Assembly: GCA_903912405.1 (NCBI GenBank)
Contig: CAIWHF010000186.1
Span: forward strand, 1-11,343
Source of the DNA: an uncultured Bacteroidota bacterium
GTDB lineage: Bacteria; Bacteroidota; Bacteroidia; Chitinophagales; Chitinophagaceae
Reading direction: 5' to 3'
DNA: 11,343 nt
The position numbers and the translations under genes were made by a program. Positions within the stretch are counted from its first letter, which is position 1. Each line of letters begins with the position of its first letter. The notes under the pieces were generated by a model that had not been told where the DNA came from, did no database searches, and saw only the letters and a list, made by a program, of their open reading frames with translations. Below are positions 1-8,632 of this stretch, piece after piece.

Positions 1-291
1 TTTATAGAAATGCAAGAAGATGGTCTTATTAATAGTTTTGAGGAAAAACCTGCAGATAGTGGAACCTGGATAAACGGTGGATTTTTTATTATAGAACCAA
101 GCATAGCATCTTATTTAAAAGATGACGCAGACGATATTATGTGGGAACGACAACCAATGGACGACTTAGCAAGAGACAAACAAATTAGCGCCTATAAACA
201 CAATGGTTTTTGGAAATGTATGGATACGCTCAGAGATAAAGAAGAATTAGAAGCAATGTGGGAACAAGGAGCTCCTTGGAAAAAATGGTAA
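1..291 (+). CDS. rfbF: Glucose-1-phosphate cytidylyltransferase, C-terminal part (5' end outside window)
   Basis: The frame is already open at base 1 and ends with TAA at 289-291, so only about 96 C-terminal residues of a protein normally near 257 aa are present. The enzyme joins CTP and glucose-1-phosphate to give CDP-glucose, the first step toward CDP-linked 6-deoxy and 3,6-dideoxy sugars of surface polysaccharide, in the cytoplasm. The family signature is clear: an EKP segment, then WINGGFF, the IMWERQPMDDLA stretch, a YKHNGFWKCMDTLRD block (the conserved GFW-x-CMDT motif) and the closing GAPWKKW. The nucleotide-binding N-terminus lies upstream and cannot be inspected. rfbG follows after only two bases (TAATCATG), so the two are surely co-transcribed and probably translationally coupled. 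The identity is secure because the neighbour is the next enzyme of the same pathway. Confidence 0.95.
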   Translation, partial: FIEMQEDGLINSFEEKPADSGTWINGGFFIIEPSIASYLKDDADDIMWERQPMDDLARDKQISAYKHNGFWKCMDTLRDKEELEAMWEQGAPWKKW

Positions 292-293
292 TC

Positions 294-1373
294 ATGAATT
301 ATACTTTACTAAAAGAACAGTTTAAAAATAAAAAAGTATTTATAACCGGGCATACAGGTTTCAAAGGTTCTTGGCTGCTACTTATTTTAAAGGAATTGGG
401 CGCACAAGTACGTGGCTTTGCACTAGCACCCGAAAATGAGCATGATCTTTTTAACCAGTTGAATGGAGCGCAATATTGTGAAAAATCTATTATTGCAAAT
501 ATTCTAGATGTTGAACAATTAAAAAAAGAAATCATTGCTTTTCAACCAGATTACATTTTTCATTTAGCAGCACAGGCTCTTGTTAGAAAAAGCTATGAAA
601 ATCCGATTGAAACCTATATGGTGAATACGATTGGAACCGCGAATGTATTGGACGCAATGCGATCTTTACCGAATGCTTGTGTGGGCATAATGGTCACAAC
701 CGACAAAGTATACGAAAACCCAGAAAGGGGAACAGCCTTTGTAGAAAGCGACAAATTAGGCGGTTATGACCCCTACTCGGCTAGTAAAGCAACTTGCGAA
801 ATTGTAATTGATTCTTACAGAAATTCATTTTTTAATTTGCAAGATTTTAATGTGCATAAAAAATCTATTGCATCGGTAAGGGCAGGCAATGTGATAGGTG
901 GAGGAGATTTTTCAAAAGACCGAATTATACCAGACATCGTACGATCAATTCAAAATCATACCCCAATAAATTTAAGAAACCCAAATGCTACTAGGCCGTG
1001 GCAACATGTATTAGAACCTTTAGGTGCCTATTTATTGCTTGCAGCTCATATGCATCAACACCCCGAAGCATATAATGAAGCATTCAACTTCGGACCAGCA
1101 ATTGATGATGTATTAACCGTAAAAGAAGTTACACAATCATTTATTTCAGCATTTGGTGCTTCCCAACAGGAAATTGCTATTGATGATAAAGAGCATGTTC
1201 ATGAAGCTAAATTACTGATGCTAAATAGCGAAAAAGCTAAACTTAAAATCAACTGGACACCCAAATGGAATGCAACAGAAGCTATTCAACAAACAGCTTG
1301 GTGGTATGCAAATAGTCAAATAGAAGTAAGTGAACGTTGTATGGCACAAATCAATAATTACTTTGCTTCATAA
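294..1373 (+). CDS. rfbG: CDP-glucose 4,6-dehydratase
   Basis: This NAD-dependent extended short-chain dehydrogenase converts CDP-glucose to CDP-4-keto-6-deoxyglucose, using the product of the gene just upstream. With the ATG at 294 it is 359 aa, the usual family length. Visible motifs: the Rossmann glycine motif GHTGFKG at residues 19-25, the TDKVY segment at 136-140 and the catalytic YSASK at 161-165, followed by RAGNVIGGGD and the RPWQHV block typical of this subfamily. In-frame ATGs also exist at 258 and 285, but both lie inside rfbF, and 294 puts the standard K-K-V-F-ITGHTG opening at the expected distance from the N-terminus. An AAGGAG at 266-271 is too far away (22 bases) to be a normal ribosome site for 294; it would suit 285 slightly better. 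The downstream dehydrase (rfbH/ddhC) and reductases expected for a dideoxyhexose are not next to it; a terminator-like hairpin and tamB follow instead. Confidence 0.95.
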   Translation: MNYTLLKEQFKNKKVFITGHTGFKGSWLLLILKELGAQVRGFALAPENEHDLFNQLNGAQYCEKSIIANILDVEQLKKEIIAFQPDYIFHLAAQALVRKSYENPIETYMVNTIGTANVLDAMRSLPNACVGIMVTTDKVYENPERGTAFVESDKLGGYDPYSASKATCEIVIDSYRNSFFNLQDFNVHKKSIASVRAGNVIGGGDFSKDRIIPDIVRSIQNHTPINLRNPNATRPWQHVLEPLGAYLLLAAHMHQHPEAYNEAFNFGPAIDDVLTVKEVTQSFISAFGASQQEIAIDDKEHVHEAKLLMLNSEKAKLKINWTPKWNATEAIQQTAWWYANSQIEVSERCMAQINNYFAS

Positions 1374-1387
1374 GTAAATAATCTCTT

Positions 1388-1416
1388 AAAGTAGGCTCTA
1401 TTAATGCCTGTTTTTT
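1388..1416 (+). terminator. Possible intrinsic terminator of the rfbF-rfbG unit
   Basis: Fifteen bases after the rfbG stop, AGGC (1393-1396) can pair with GCCT (1406-1409) around a nine-base loop. The stem extends through two G-T wobbles and three A-T pairs (1388-1392 with 1410-1414). A run of six Ts (1411-1416) overlaps the 3' arm. The G+C core is only four pairs, so it is a weak terminator by base pairing, but position and T-run fit. The same T-run sits where the -33 region of the tamB promoter would be. Confidence 0.4.
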
Positions 1417-1437
1417 AAAGCAATTGAGTTATTTTTG
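1407..1437 (+). promoter_or_regulatory. Bacteroidota-type promoter of tamB
   Basis: TATTTTTG at 1430-1437 fits the phylum's -7 consensus TAnnTTTG exactly. Nineteen bases upstream, CCTG (1407-1410) is a poor but correctly spaced stand-in for the -33 TTTG. Transcription would begin near 1441-1444, giving a leader of about 11-14 bases to a CTG at 1455 or about 44-47 bases to the GTG at 1488. The strong -7 box between two plus-strand genes argues that tamB is transcribed independently of rfbFG. Confidence 0.5.
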
Positions 1438-1454
1438 TAGAAAGTTAAACTCTA

Positions 1455-1487
1455 CTGAAAAAAACACTTCAATATATTAAAAAAACT
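1455..1487 (+). other. Likely 5' coding extension of tamB (CTG start candidate)
   Basis: In frame with tamB and uninterrupted after the stop at 1446-1448, these bases encode L-KKTLQYIKKT directly before the hydrophobic anchor. Starting at GTG 1488 leaves an anchor with no preceding positive charge, which is unusual for a signal anchor. Starting at CTG 1455 restores four lysines in the ten residues after the start and the MKKTL-type opening I would expect for this family. An ATT at 1476 is another rare-codon option. No ATG or TTG is available in frame. Inference only. Confidence 0.5.
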
Positions 1488-4400
1488 GTGTTTGCAATTT
1501 TTATATTAATTGCAACAAGCATGCTTTTGATAAATTTTACTCCTGTACAAAAAATATTAGTAGACAACGCTACCGCTTACCTCAGTAAAAAATTAAATAC
1601 AGCAATTCATATCGATTATATCTCGCTGTCTTTTTTGTATCAAATTAAAGTTGAAGGTTTACAAATAAAAGATAGAACTAATAACAACCTCATTCAAATA
1701 GGCATAGCCAATGTCAATTTCAACAATTGGTTTATTTTCAAAGACAAGTTAGTATTAAATTACATTAGTATAAAAAATGTCCGTATCAATACCTATAGAA
1801 CGATACAAAACAACAAATGGAACTACAGCTTTATAGAAGATGCTTTTCCAGCTAATAACAAAAATAAGGAAAATAAAAAAGGCTTTGAATTAGCAGTTCA
1901 AAAAATACAATTAGAGCGGATCAAATACAGCGAAGAAGATGCTTGGGTAGGAAGTAACATGTATGTATCGATAGGGAAAGGCGCAATTGATATAGATACC
2001 TTCAATGAAACAAAAAGGAAAATAACCATAAAAAATATAAACTTTACCGAGCCTTCAATAGCACTAAAGGATTACCCAGCTAGTCCATTCCGACCAAAAA
2101 CAAAAACTAGTACACAAATAGACACTAGCTGTTTTAATAAAGGTAATTGGCAGGTGTCCATTAATCAAATTAAAATAGCAAATGGAAATTTTAAATTAGA
2201 TTATAATAGTAGAAAACCTATTTTCAATGAATTTGATGCAGAACATATGGATATTACCCATATTAATCTTTTAATTGAAAATACAAATATCCTAAAAGAC
2301 ACGATCAAGAGCAGCATTAGCTACTTAAATGCCAAGGAGCGCTGCGGTTTACATCTGAAGCAATTTAAAAGCAATGTAATTGTTTCTCCCAACAAAACTA
2401 TTTGCAATCAATTATACATCGCTACAAATAATAGTGAAATAAAAGATCACTATGCGATGTATTACAAACGCTTTCCAGATTTCTTAGATTACATGGAGGC
2501 TGTAATTATGACAGCAAATTTCAAAAATGCTAATATAGATTTGAAAGATGTAGCTTATTTTTCAAGAAACGTGGATGTAATTCCATACAAAATCATAGTG
2601 AATGCCAATTTCAAAGGCACCGTTTCGAAATTCAAAGCTACAGCTACAGACATTAAAGCACCCTATGCTCAATTTAAAGGCAATATAAGCATAGAAGGCT
2701 TGCCCAATTGGGAAAAAAGTATGCTCCAAATAGAAAATGCCAATTTAAATATAGACAAAAAAGGACTTAACTATTATGCACCGTCATTAACTAAAAATAG
2801 TCCAATTGATTTTAAAACCTTGGGCAATGTGGCTATAGAAGGTTCTTTCCAAGGTTCTATTAATCACTTTGCAACAAAGAACATAGTTAAAACTACAATA
2901 GGGAAAGCACAAGTAGATTTGACAATTGACATTCCGAAAGAAAAGAATAAACTAACAGCCTATAATGGTAAAATAATTGGCGAAGACATAGCGTTAGGAA
3001 CACTACTAGGCAACAAAGATATAGGAAAAGTAGATGCTAATTTAAAAATCAATGGTAAGGGATTTGATATAAACGAAGCGGACATCAATTTAGATGGCAA
3101 TCTTGATAATTTAGAAATTAAGCAATATACATACAAGCAGATACTTGTAAAAGGAACTTTGGACAAAAAAGTATTTAAAGGAAATTTAATTATTGATGAT
3201 GAAAATCTAGCGCTATCTTTTAATGGAGAATTTGACTTTGCAAATGAAAAAAAACACATCAACGCATTAGCCAATCTATTATATGCAGATTTTCAAAAAA
3301 TTGGTCTAAGTATAGAACCTTTTAATGGAAATGCCGATTTTGATCTCAATCTCTATGGAAGCAACTTAAATAACCTAGAAGGCACTGCGCAATTAAATAA
3401 TATTGACCTAAAAAGGGGAAAAGAAAAATTAAATATTGATTTTATTGCATTAAAATCTAAAATTGCATCTGTAACAAATCATGAAATCAACATTGAAAGT
3501 AACGATTTTAAAATAGGAATAAATGGACTATACAAACTAGAGAACATAATTGATGCTTCTAAGCAATATCTTTATAAATATCTACCAAGCTATATCAGTA
3601 AAAGCAAATACAATGGAGATGCTCAAAACTTTTCATTTCATATAGCTACTAAAAAGATCGACAAATTAATACACATCATCAATAAAGAATTAGATGGATT
3701 TAACAATACTACTATAGAAGGTAGTATTAACACTAATGAGAAACAATTGTTATTAAATGGAACAATACCCTATTGTAAAATAGGAGCAATAAGATTAAAT
3801 AAAGCACAATTTAATAGCATTGGGAATCTAGAAAAATTGAGTCTCAACTCCAATGTGCAGCAATTGATGCTAGGCGACACCCTATGGAATACGCAAGTGC
3901 AGTTAGCCACCAACATCCAAAACGATAGCATTCATTGTGAATTGAAAACCAATTCATTTAACAGATTTGGGAATGCCAATATAGCTGCCGATATTATAAC
4001 AAAGCTCGATACCATATCTATTAACTTTTTACCTTCTAATTTCTATATCAATAATACCATTTGGGATATAAGTAATGGTAAAAAAATTAAAATAACCGCA
4101 GACAAACTATTTGTCAATCAATTTAAATTAAAATCTAATGATCAAATAATTTCATTGAATAGTAAAGAGAATAATGAAAATACCCTTGAAATTAAAATAG
4201 AAGATTTAGACGTATCTCAAATTGGGACATTAGCACAGCAAGAATATTTTCAACCTTACGGACATTTAAATGCTCAATTAACTATAGACTACCCAATTAA
4301 AAATCCAACGACTAAAGGATCTTTTACTATTGACTCCATTACGATTAAAAATGAGAATTTGGGCAAGCTAAATACAAGCTTTAAAGTAGATGAAAATGGA

Positions 4401-6194
4401 TGGGAAATTTATGAAGGATCTGGAATTTCAAATGACAACAATTCAATTCAATTCAACTGTAGTAACTTAAACAATAAGTTGAACGCTACTATAAAATGTA
4501 TAAACACACCCATAAAATGGGCGTCCATTTTCTTATCCGACTATATTAGTGATATCGATGGGCAAACGAATGGTACTATTAAAATAAATGGCAGTACTAA
4601 AAAGCCCAATATGTTTGGAAGTTTATCTATATTAAACTTAAAAACAAAAGTAAATTATTTAGGAACCATTTATACTATTCCCATAGCTAATATAGACTTA
4701 CAAGAAGATAAAATTGATTTAGGGAAAATAGTACTCTACGACCGCTTTAAAAATAAAGCAACGGCTACGGGCACGATAACACATAATAACTTAAGCAACT
4801 TTTATTTTAAAAATATTGAAATCAATTCAAACCAGTTTGAAGCCATAAATTTATCCTCCTACGACAATGATATTTTTTATGGCAATGCCATAACTAAAGT
4901 AAACACTACAATAGATGGTTATATAGATGATATCACTATGAACGTTATTGCAAGCCCTGCACAAGCCTCTCACATATATTTGCCATTTGGTAATGCATCG
5001 GTATATAATTACAATTTTATTAATTTCAAAACACCGCAAGATGATATAGCTATTTTAAAGAAAAAAACTACAAGTAAATTTGCATTAAATATAACAGCCA
5101 TTACTAACCCATTGGCAGAAATCACTATGATATTAGATGCTAAAACAGGCGATGAAATTAGTGGATATGGAAATGGAACTATTAATATTAATGTTCCAGC
5201 AGATAATGATGTAAAAATTTATAATACATTTGAAATATCTAGTGGCTACTACCGTTTCTCGATTAATAACTTTATTAAACCATGGAATTTTAAAATTAAC
5301 AATGGCAGCAAAGTAACTTTCAATGGCCCTATTACAAAAATCAACCTAGACATAGGCGCTAGTTATTCAACAAAAGCAAGACTCTACGATCTTTTAAATG
5401 AAAATGAAAAGAAACCGGGTGTAATTCCCGAAAATGAACTTACGGATACCAAAGCAAAACAGAATATTGATGTAAAGCTACGCCTTGACGGAACTTTTGA
5501 AGAGCCTCGTCCAAGCTATAAAATAGAACTTCAAGACAAGCGATTACAAGGTACTTATGCCTATAATAAATTAGAACGTATCAATTTAAGTCCGGAGAGC
5601 CTTTTTAATCAAGTTGCCTCTTTGCTATTGATTGAACAATTTATGCCACCAGAGGGAATAGTCAATACCGCCTCTGCAAGTAGTACGGCTATTACAAGTG
5701 TCGGTGAAAAGCTATCCTCTACTGTATCTTCGCAACTAACTAATTGGGCAAATAAAATATTAGGAGATCCTAACTTAGCTATCAACTTAAACTATAAAAA
5801 CTACAATGTAAATACGGATAATTCAACGAGCTCCGCTATTTTTAGAAATGAAGTGAAATTGAATGCAAAAAGAAACTTTATGCAAGATCGATTGATGTTG
5901 GAAATAGAAGGCGCCTATGATTGGGGAAATGCAGCAATGCAACAAAATACCAATTCCAATATCAACCTTACAGGCGACTTCAGGGGGCAGTACAAACTTA
6001 CAGAAGATGGAAGAATTAGAATGAGTATTTTTAGAAATAGCAATTACGATGTACTTATCGACAGACCTATTTCTAGAAGTGGCATTGGATTATCTTGGTC
6101 TAAATCCTTTAATTCATTAGCCGACTTGTGGAGAAACAAAGAATCGAAACGACTTCATGCAAATGATAGCGCTACTATTTTAGAATCTAATTAA
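1488..6194 (+). CDS. tamB: TamB-domain (DUF490) envelope protein, translocation/assembly module type
   Basis: This is a very large (1568 aa from GTG 1488) protein of the TamB/AsmA-like superfamily: an N-terminal inner-membrane anchor followed by a long beta-taco rod across the periplasm, implicated in outer-membrane protein assembly with TamA-like partners and in phospholipid transport. Residues 2-16 are a hydrophobic anchor. The middle is a long run of amphipathic beta strands rich in N, K, I and T. The C-terminal TamB domain starts near residue 1228 (GNGTININV) and continues through the SGYYRFSINNFI and GPITKINLDIGA segments, the ELQDKRLQG strand and SLLLIEQF. It ends in a barrel-like tail with FRNEV near 1452, then DRLMLEIEG and GIGLSWSKSF. 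The start is doubtful: the frame is open back to 1449 and encodes a lysine-rich stretch before the anchor, so translation may begin at CTG 1455 (1579 aa). It ends tail to tail with a glycosyltransferase gene, overlapping it by 8 bases. Family assignment is firm; the partner and cargo are not visible here. Confidence 0.9.
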   Translation: MFAIFILIATSMLLINFTPVQKILVDNATAYLSKKLNTAIHIDYISLSFLYQIKVEGLQIKDRTNNNLIQIGIANVNFNNWFIFKDKLVLNYISIKNVRINTYRTIQNNKWNYSFIEDAFPANNKNKENKKGFELAVQKIQLERIKYSEEDAWVGSNMYVSIGKGAIDIDTFNETKRKITIKNINFTEPSIALKDYPASPFRPKTKTSTQIDTSCFNKGNWQVSINQIKIANGNFKLDYNSRKPIFNEFDAEHMDITHINLLIENTNILKDTIKSSISYLNAKERCGLHLKQFKSNVIVSPNKTICNQLYIATNNSEIKDHYAMYYKRFPDFLDYMEAVIMTANFKNANIDLKDVAYFSRNVDVIPYKIIVNANFKGTVSKFKATATDIKAPYAQFKGNISIEGLPNWEKSMLQIENANLNIDKKGLNYYAPSLTKNSPIDFKTLGNVAIEGSFQGSINHFATKNIVKTTIGKAQVDLTIDIPKEKNKLTAYNGKIIGEDIALGTLLGNKDIGKVDANLKINGKGFDINEADINLDGNLDNLEIKQYTYKQILVKGTLDKKVFKGNLIIDDENLALSFNGEFDFANEKKHINALANLLYADFQKIGLSIEPFNGNADFDLNLYGSNLNNLEGTAQLNNIDLKRGKEKLNIDFIALKSKIASVTNHEINIESNDFKIGINGLYKLENIIDASKQYLYKYLPSYISKSKYNGDAQNFSFHIATKKIDKLIHIINKELDGFNNTTIEGSINTNEKQLLLNGTIPYCKIGAIRLNKAQFNSIGNLEKLSLNSNVQQLMLGDTLWNTQVQLATNIQNDSIHCELKTNSFNRFGNANIAADIITKLDTISINFLPSNFYINNTIWDISNGKKIKITADKLFVNQFKLKSNDQIISLNSKENNENTLEIKIEDLDVSQIGTLAQQEYFQPYGHLNAQLTIDYPIKNPTTKGSFTIDSITIKNENLGKLNTSFKVDENGWEIYEGSGISNDNNSIQFNCSNLNNKLNATIKCINTPIKWASIFLSDYISDIDGQTNGTIKINGSTKKPNMFGSLSILNLKTKVNYLGTIYTIPIANIDLQEDKIDLGKIVLYDRFKNKATATGTITHNNLSNFYFKNIEINSNQFEAINLSSYDNDIFYGNAITKVNTTIDGYIDDITMNVIASPAQASHIYLPFGNASVYNYNFINFKTPQDDIAILKKKTTSKFALNITAITNPLAEITMILDAKTGDEISGYGNGTININVPADNDVKIYNTFEISSGYYRFSINNFIKPWNFKINNGSKVTFNGPITKINLDIGASYSTKARLYDLLNENEKKPGVIPENELTDTKAKQNIDVKLRLDGTFEEPRPSYKIELQDKRLQGTYAYNKLERINLSPESLFNQVASLLLIEQFMPPEGIVNTASASSTAITSVGEKLSSTVSSQLTNWANKILGDPNLAINLNYKNYNVNTDNSTSSAIFRNEVKLNAKRNFMQDRLMLEIEGAYDWGNAAMQQNTNSNINLTGDFRGQYKLTEDGRIRMSIFRNSNYDVLIDRPISRSGIGLSWSKSFNSLADLWRNKESKRLHANDSATILESN

Positions 6195-7368
6195 GCGATG
6201 TAAGGTAGTCATTCAGTTGTTGTGCTACTTTATTCCAATCAAATTTAGTCTGAACTACTTGCATACCCTTTTTGCCAACTGTTTTTCTAATTTCACTACT
6301 ACCCAACAACGCTATTATTCTATTAGCAAAGGCATCTTTATTTATTTCCATATACACGCCATCGCCACAGGCTACTCCTAATCCTTGAAAACCGACATGC
6401 GTACAAACAACGGGTACACCCATAGACATTGCCTCTAATACTTTATTTTGAGTACCTGCGCCAAACCTTAGGGGCGCTACAACAATACTTGCAGATCTAT
6501 AAACGCTTGGAAAATCTTTTACAAAACCTGTTACAACTACATGGTCATTAGCTAAAGCCAAAACTGATTTTACAGGCCTTTGACCTGCTATAATAAATTT
6601 GATTGTTGGAAATTGAACTTGTATAATTGGTAAAATTTCAGCGACAAAATAATTTACAGCATCAATGTTGGGTGCATAATCCATATTGCCCGTAAAAAGC
6701 ATTACCGAGTTGTTGTCGTAATCATGTTGGACACCATTAAAAGCTTCTACATCAACTCCATTTGGAAGTATAGAAACTGAAGACAATGGATGCTCTAATT
6801 CAAGATAACGAGCATCTTCGGAGGAGCAAACAAGCACTTTTGGAAATTGTTGCAACACCTTGTGCTCATAGTTCCAGAGTCGATTGCGCTCAACTTTATT
6901 TATAAATTTCTCAATAAAATTTGTTGCATTCTTAAATCGTCTATCCCAATATAAAGAATAGGCATCTGGCAAATCCAAAATTTTATTTTTCACATTAATC
7001 GCTAATCCATACGGAGCCATCCTAATATGCTGAATATGTACCGCTTCAAAATTTTCTAATGTAAGCAACTGTTGAATAGCTGCCGTCATCTTATTTGATT
7101 TAAAATAAGCAACTTGAAGTGGCAAATTAGAAAATAAAGAGCAAATTACATTCCAATAAGACTTCCATTTAGGCAAAGCAATTAAGGTAACAGATGCGAA
7201 TATTTTTTCTAATTCAGCTTTGTAGGTGATGTCTTTTTTGTTTTCTAAAAATGCTACCAAATGCACTTTGTTGTTTGCTGACAAACACTTACCTAGATGA
7301 TAAATCTTTAATTTATCACCTCTATAGGGTGGATAAGGAATTCTGTTAGCAACGAATAATAGCTTCAT
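6187..7368 (-). CDS. GT-B glycosyltransferase, GT4-like (resembles the PEP-CTERM/EpsH-associated sugar transferase family)
   Basis: At 393 aa this is a complete cytoplasmic two-domain glycosyltransferase that would transfer a sugar from a nucleotide donor during surface glycan assembly; donor and acceptor cannot be read from the sequence. The N-terminus has the RIPYPPYRGDK motif (residues 9-19) typical of the Stp1/TIGR03087-type sugar transferases. The donor-binding domain shows the LFTGNMDY segment, a GFV-x-D block, and GAGTQNKVLEAM at 303-314. There E312 is the conserved glutamate, while the earlier glutamate of the E-x7-E motif is replaced by alanine, as is common in this subgroup. Its ATG overlaps the ribBA stop in TAATG (7366-7370), so it is the second gene of a ribBA operon and probably translationally coupled. 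Its TAG lies within the end of tamB on the other strand. No exosortase or PEP-CTERM gene is seen nearby, so that association should not be assumed. Confidence 0.88.
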   Translation of the reverse strand: MKLLFVANRIPYPPYRGDKLKIYHLGKCLSANNKVHLVAFLENKKDITYKAELEKIFASVTLIALPKWKSYWNVICSLFSNLPLQVAYFKSNKMTAAIQQLLTLENFEAVHIQHIRMAPYGLAINVKNKILDLPDAYSLYWDRRFKNATNFIEKFINKVERNRLWNYEHKVLQQFPKVLVCSSEDARYLELEHPLSSVSILPNGVDVEAFNGVQHDYDNNSVMLFTGNMDYAPNIDAVNYFVAEILPIIQVQFPTIKFIIAGQRPVKSVLALANDHVVVTGFVKDFPSVYRSASIVVAPLRFGAGTQNKVLEAMSMGVPVVCTHVGFQGLGVACGDGVYMEINKDAFANRIIALLGSSEIRKTVGKKGMQVVQTKFDWNKVAQQLNDYLTSLN

Positions 7369-8573
7369 TATTTATCTTTCAAAATGGAATGGCCTAATTT
7401 ATCTCTTTTGGTTTGTAAATAAAGTTCATTGTGCGGATTGGAAGCAATCTCAATAGGAATGGCTTCTGTAATTTCCAAACCATATCCGATTAAACCAACT
7501 CTCTTTTTAGGATTATTAGATATCAATCTAATTTTCTTAATGCCTAATTTTGATAAAATCTGAGCACCAATCCCATAATCTCGTTCGTCTTGTTGAAAAC
7601 CCAAACTGAGATTTGCTTCTACAGTATCCATACCTTCTTCTTGCAATTTATAAGCTTTCAATTTGTTTAGCAATCCAATACCTCTACCTTCTTGATTCAT
7701 ATACAGCACAACCCCTTTCCCTTCGGCTTCTATCATTTCCATTGCAGCATCTAATTGATCACCACAATCGCATCGTAACGAATGTAAAATGTCTCCTGTG
7801 AAACAAGAACTATGCACACGAACCATTACAGACTCGTCTTTGCCCCATGTTCCTTTAATTAACGCTAAATGTTGTTCATTAGTATGTGTTTGACGGAACG
7901 CTACTAATTTAAAATGCCCTTTTTTCGTAGGCATATCAACACGCACTAATTCTTCAACAAGTGAATCTTTTTGTAAACGATATTCAATTAAATCCTTTAT
8001 GGAAATGATTTTTAAATCAAATTTCTTTGCAATCTCTAAGAGCTGAGGGAGACGAGCCATAGATCCATCTTCATTCATAATCTCTACAATGATACCTGCT
8101 GGTTCAAATCCAGCTAATCGAGCCAGATCAACACTGGCTTCCGTATGGCCAGCTCTTCTCAACACCCCCTCATCTTTTGCTTTCAAAGGAAAGATATGAC
8201 CTGGCCTACCTAAGTCACTAGGTTTAGTTGAGGGATCTATTAAGGCTTGTATAGTTTTGGCTCTATCGTGTGCAGAAATACCTGTGGTGCACCCATTACC
8301 AATTAAATCTACAGAAACAGTAAATGGAGTTTGATGCAAGACTGTATTATCTTGTACCATAAGATTTAAATCCAATTCCTTACAACGCTGTTCTGAAATA
8401 GGCGCACAAATCAATCCTCTACCATGTGTGGCCATAAAATTAATTAGTTCTGGAGTAGCATTTCTAGCAGCAGTTAAAAAATCGCCTTCGTTTTCACGAT
8501 CTTCGTCATCTACAACAATAATTAATTTACCCTTCTTGATGTCATCTATAGCTTCTATAATTGTATTTAACAT
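7368..8573 (-). CDS. ribBA: Bifunctional 3,4-dihydroxy-2-butanone-4-phosphate synthase / GTP cyclohydrolase II
   Basis: This 401-aa fusion supplies both starting branches of riboflavin synthesis: ribulose-5-phosphate to the four-carbon butanone phosphate, and GTP to the diaminopyrimidine. The N-terminal RibB half (about 1-200) has the metal-binding [10 protein letters not shown] at 22-31, the substrate motif TTGISAHDR at 96-104 and GHTEA with H143. The C-terminal RibA half (about 205-401) has zinc ligands C257, C268 and C270, QEGRGIGL at 294-301, DERDY at 329-333 and NNPKK at 353-357. All of these look intact, so both activities are expected. The ATG at 8571-8573 is preceded by an A-rich tract and a good -7 box only about 20 bases upstream, leaving no room for an FMN riboswitch. 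It is the first gene of a two-gene operon with a glycosyltransferase, joined by TAATG. Confidence 0.97.
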   Translation of the reverse strand: MLNTIIEAIDDIKKGKLIIVVDDEDRENEGDFLTAARNATPELINFMATHGRGLICAPISEQRCKELDLNLMVQDNTVLHQTPFTVSVDLIGNGCTTGISAHDRAKTIQALIDPSTKPSDLGRPGHIFPLKAKDEGVLRRAGHTEASVDLARLAGFEPAGIIVEIMNEDGSMARLPQLLEIAKKFDLKIISIKDLIEYRLQKDSLVEELVRVDMPTKKGHFKLVAFRQTHTNEQHLALIKGTWGKDESVMVRVHSSCFTGDILHSLRCDCGDQLDAAMEMIEAEGKGVVLYMNQEGRGIGLLNKLKAYKLQEEGMDTVEANLSLGFQQDERDYGIGAQILSKLGIKKIRLISNNPKKRVGLIGYGLEITEAIPIEIASNPHNELYLQTKRDKLGHSILKDK

Positions 8574-8594
8574 GATTTTTTAAAAATTAGTAAG

Positions 8595-8602
8595 CAAAGT
8601 TA
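8595..8602 (-). promoter_or_regulatory. -7 element of the ribBA promoter
   Basis: On the minus strand this reads TAACTTTG, an exact match to the Bacteroidota consensus TAnnTTTG. Transcription would begin near 8588-8590, only about 15-17 bases before the ribBA ATG. No clear TTTG lies at the -33 distance; the best partial sequences (TTTC, TTTA) are off in spacing. Confidence 0.5.
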
Positions 8603-8632
8603 CTGTTTTGATACTAAGAAAGTAATTTAAAC

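Noticed and set aside
299..535. Antisense open frame of 78 codons inside rfbG
   Set aside because: It lies wholly within a well-identified coding sequence, shows no recognisable domain, and has a cysteine- and serine-rich composition typical of an antisense shadow.
2960..3274. Antisense open frame of 104 codons inside tamB
   Set aside because: No family motif, no promoter box in front of it, and full overlap with a continuous TamB frame; a chance frame opposite beta-strand-rich coding DNA.
1488..6194. A giant adhesin or repeat protein reading of the 1568-aa gene
   Set aside because: The N-terminal anchor, lack of discrete tandem repeats and characteristic C-terminal TamB strands fit the TamB family much better.
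6187..7368. Exosortase/PEP-CTERM system suggested by the sugar transferase family
   Set aside because: No exosortase, PEP-CTERM protein or EpsH-like membrane protein is in the window; family resemblance of one glycosyltransferase is not enough.
7613..7801. Plus-strand open frame of 62 codons inside ribBA
   Set aside because: It overlies the conserved zinc-binding half of RibA and has no recognisable product.
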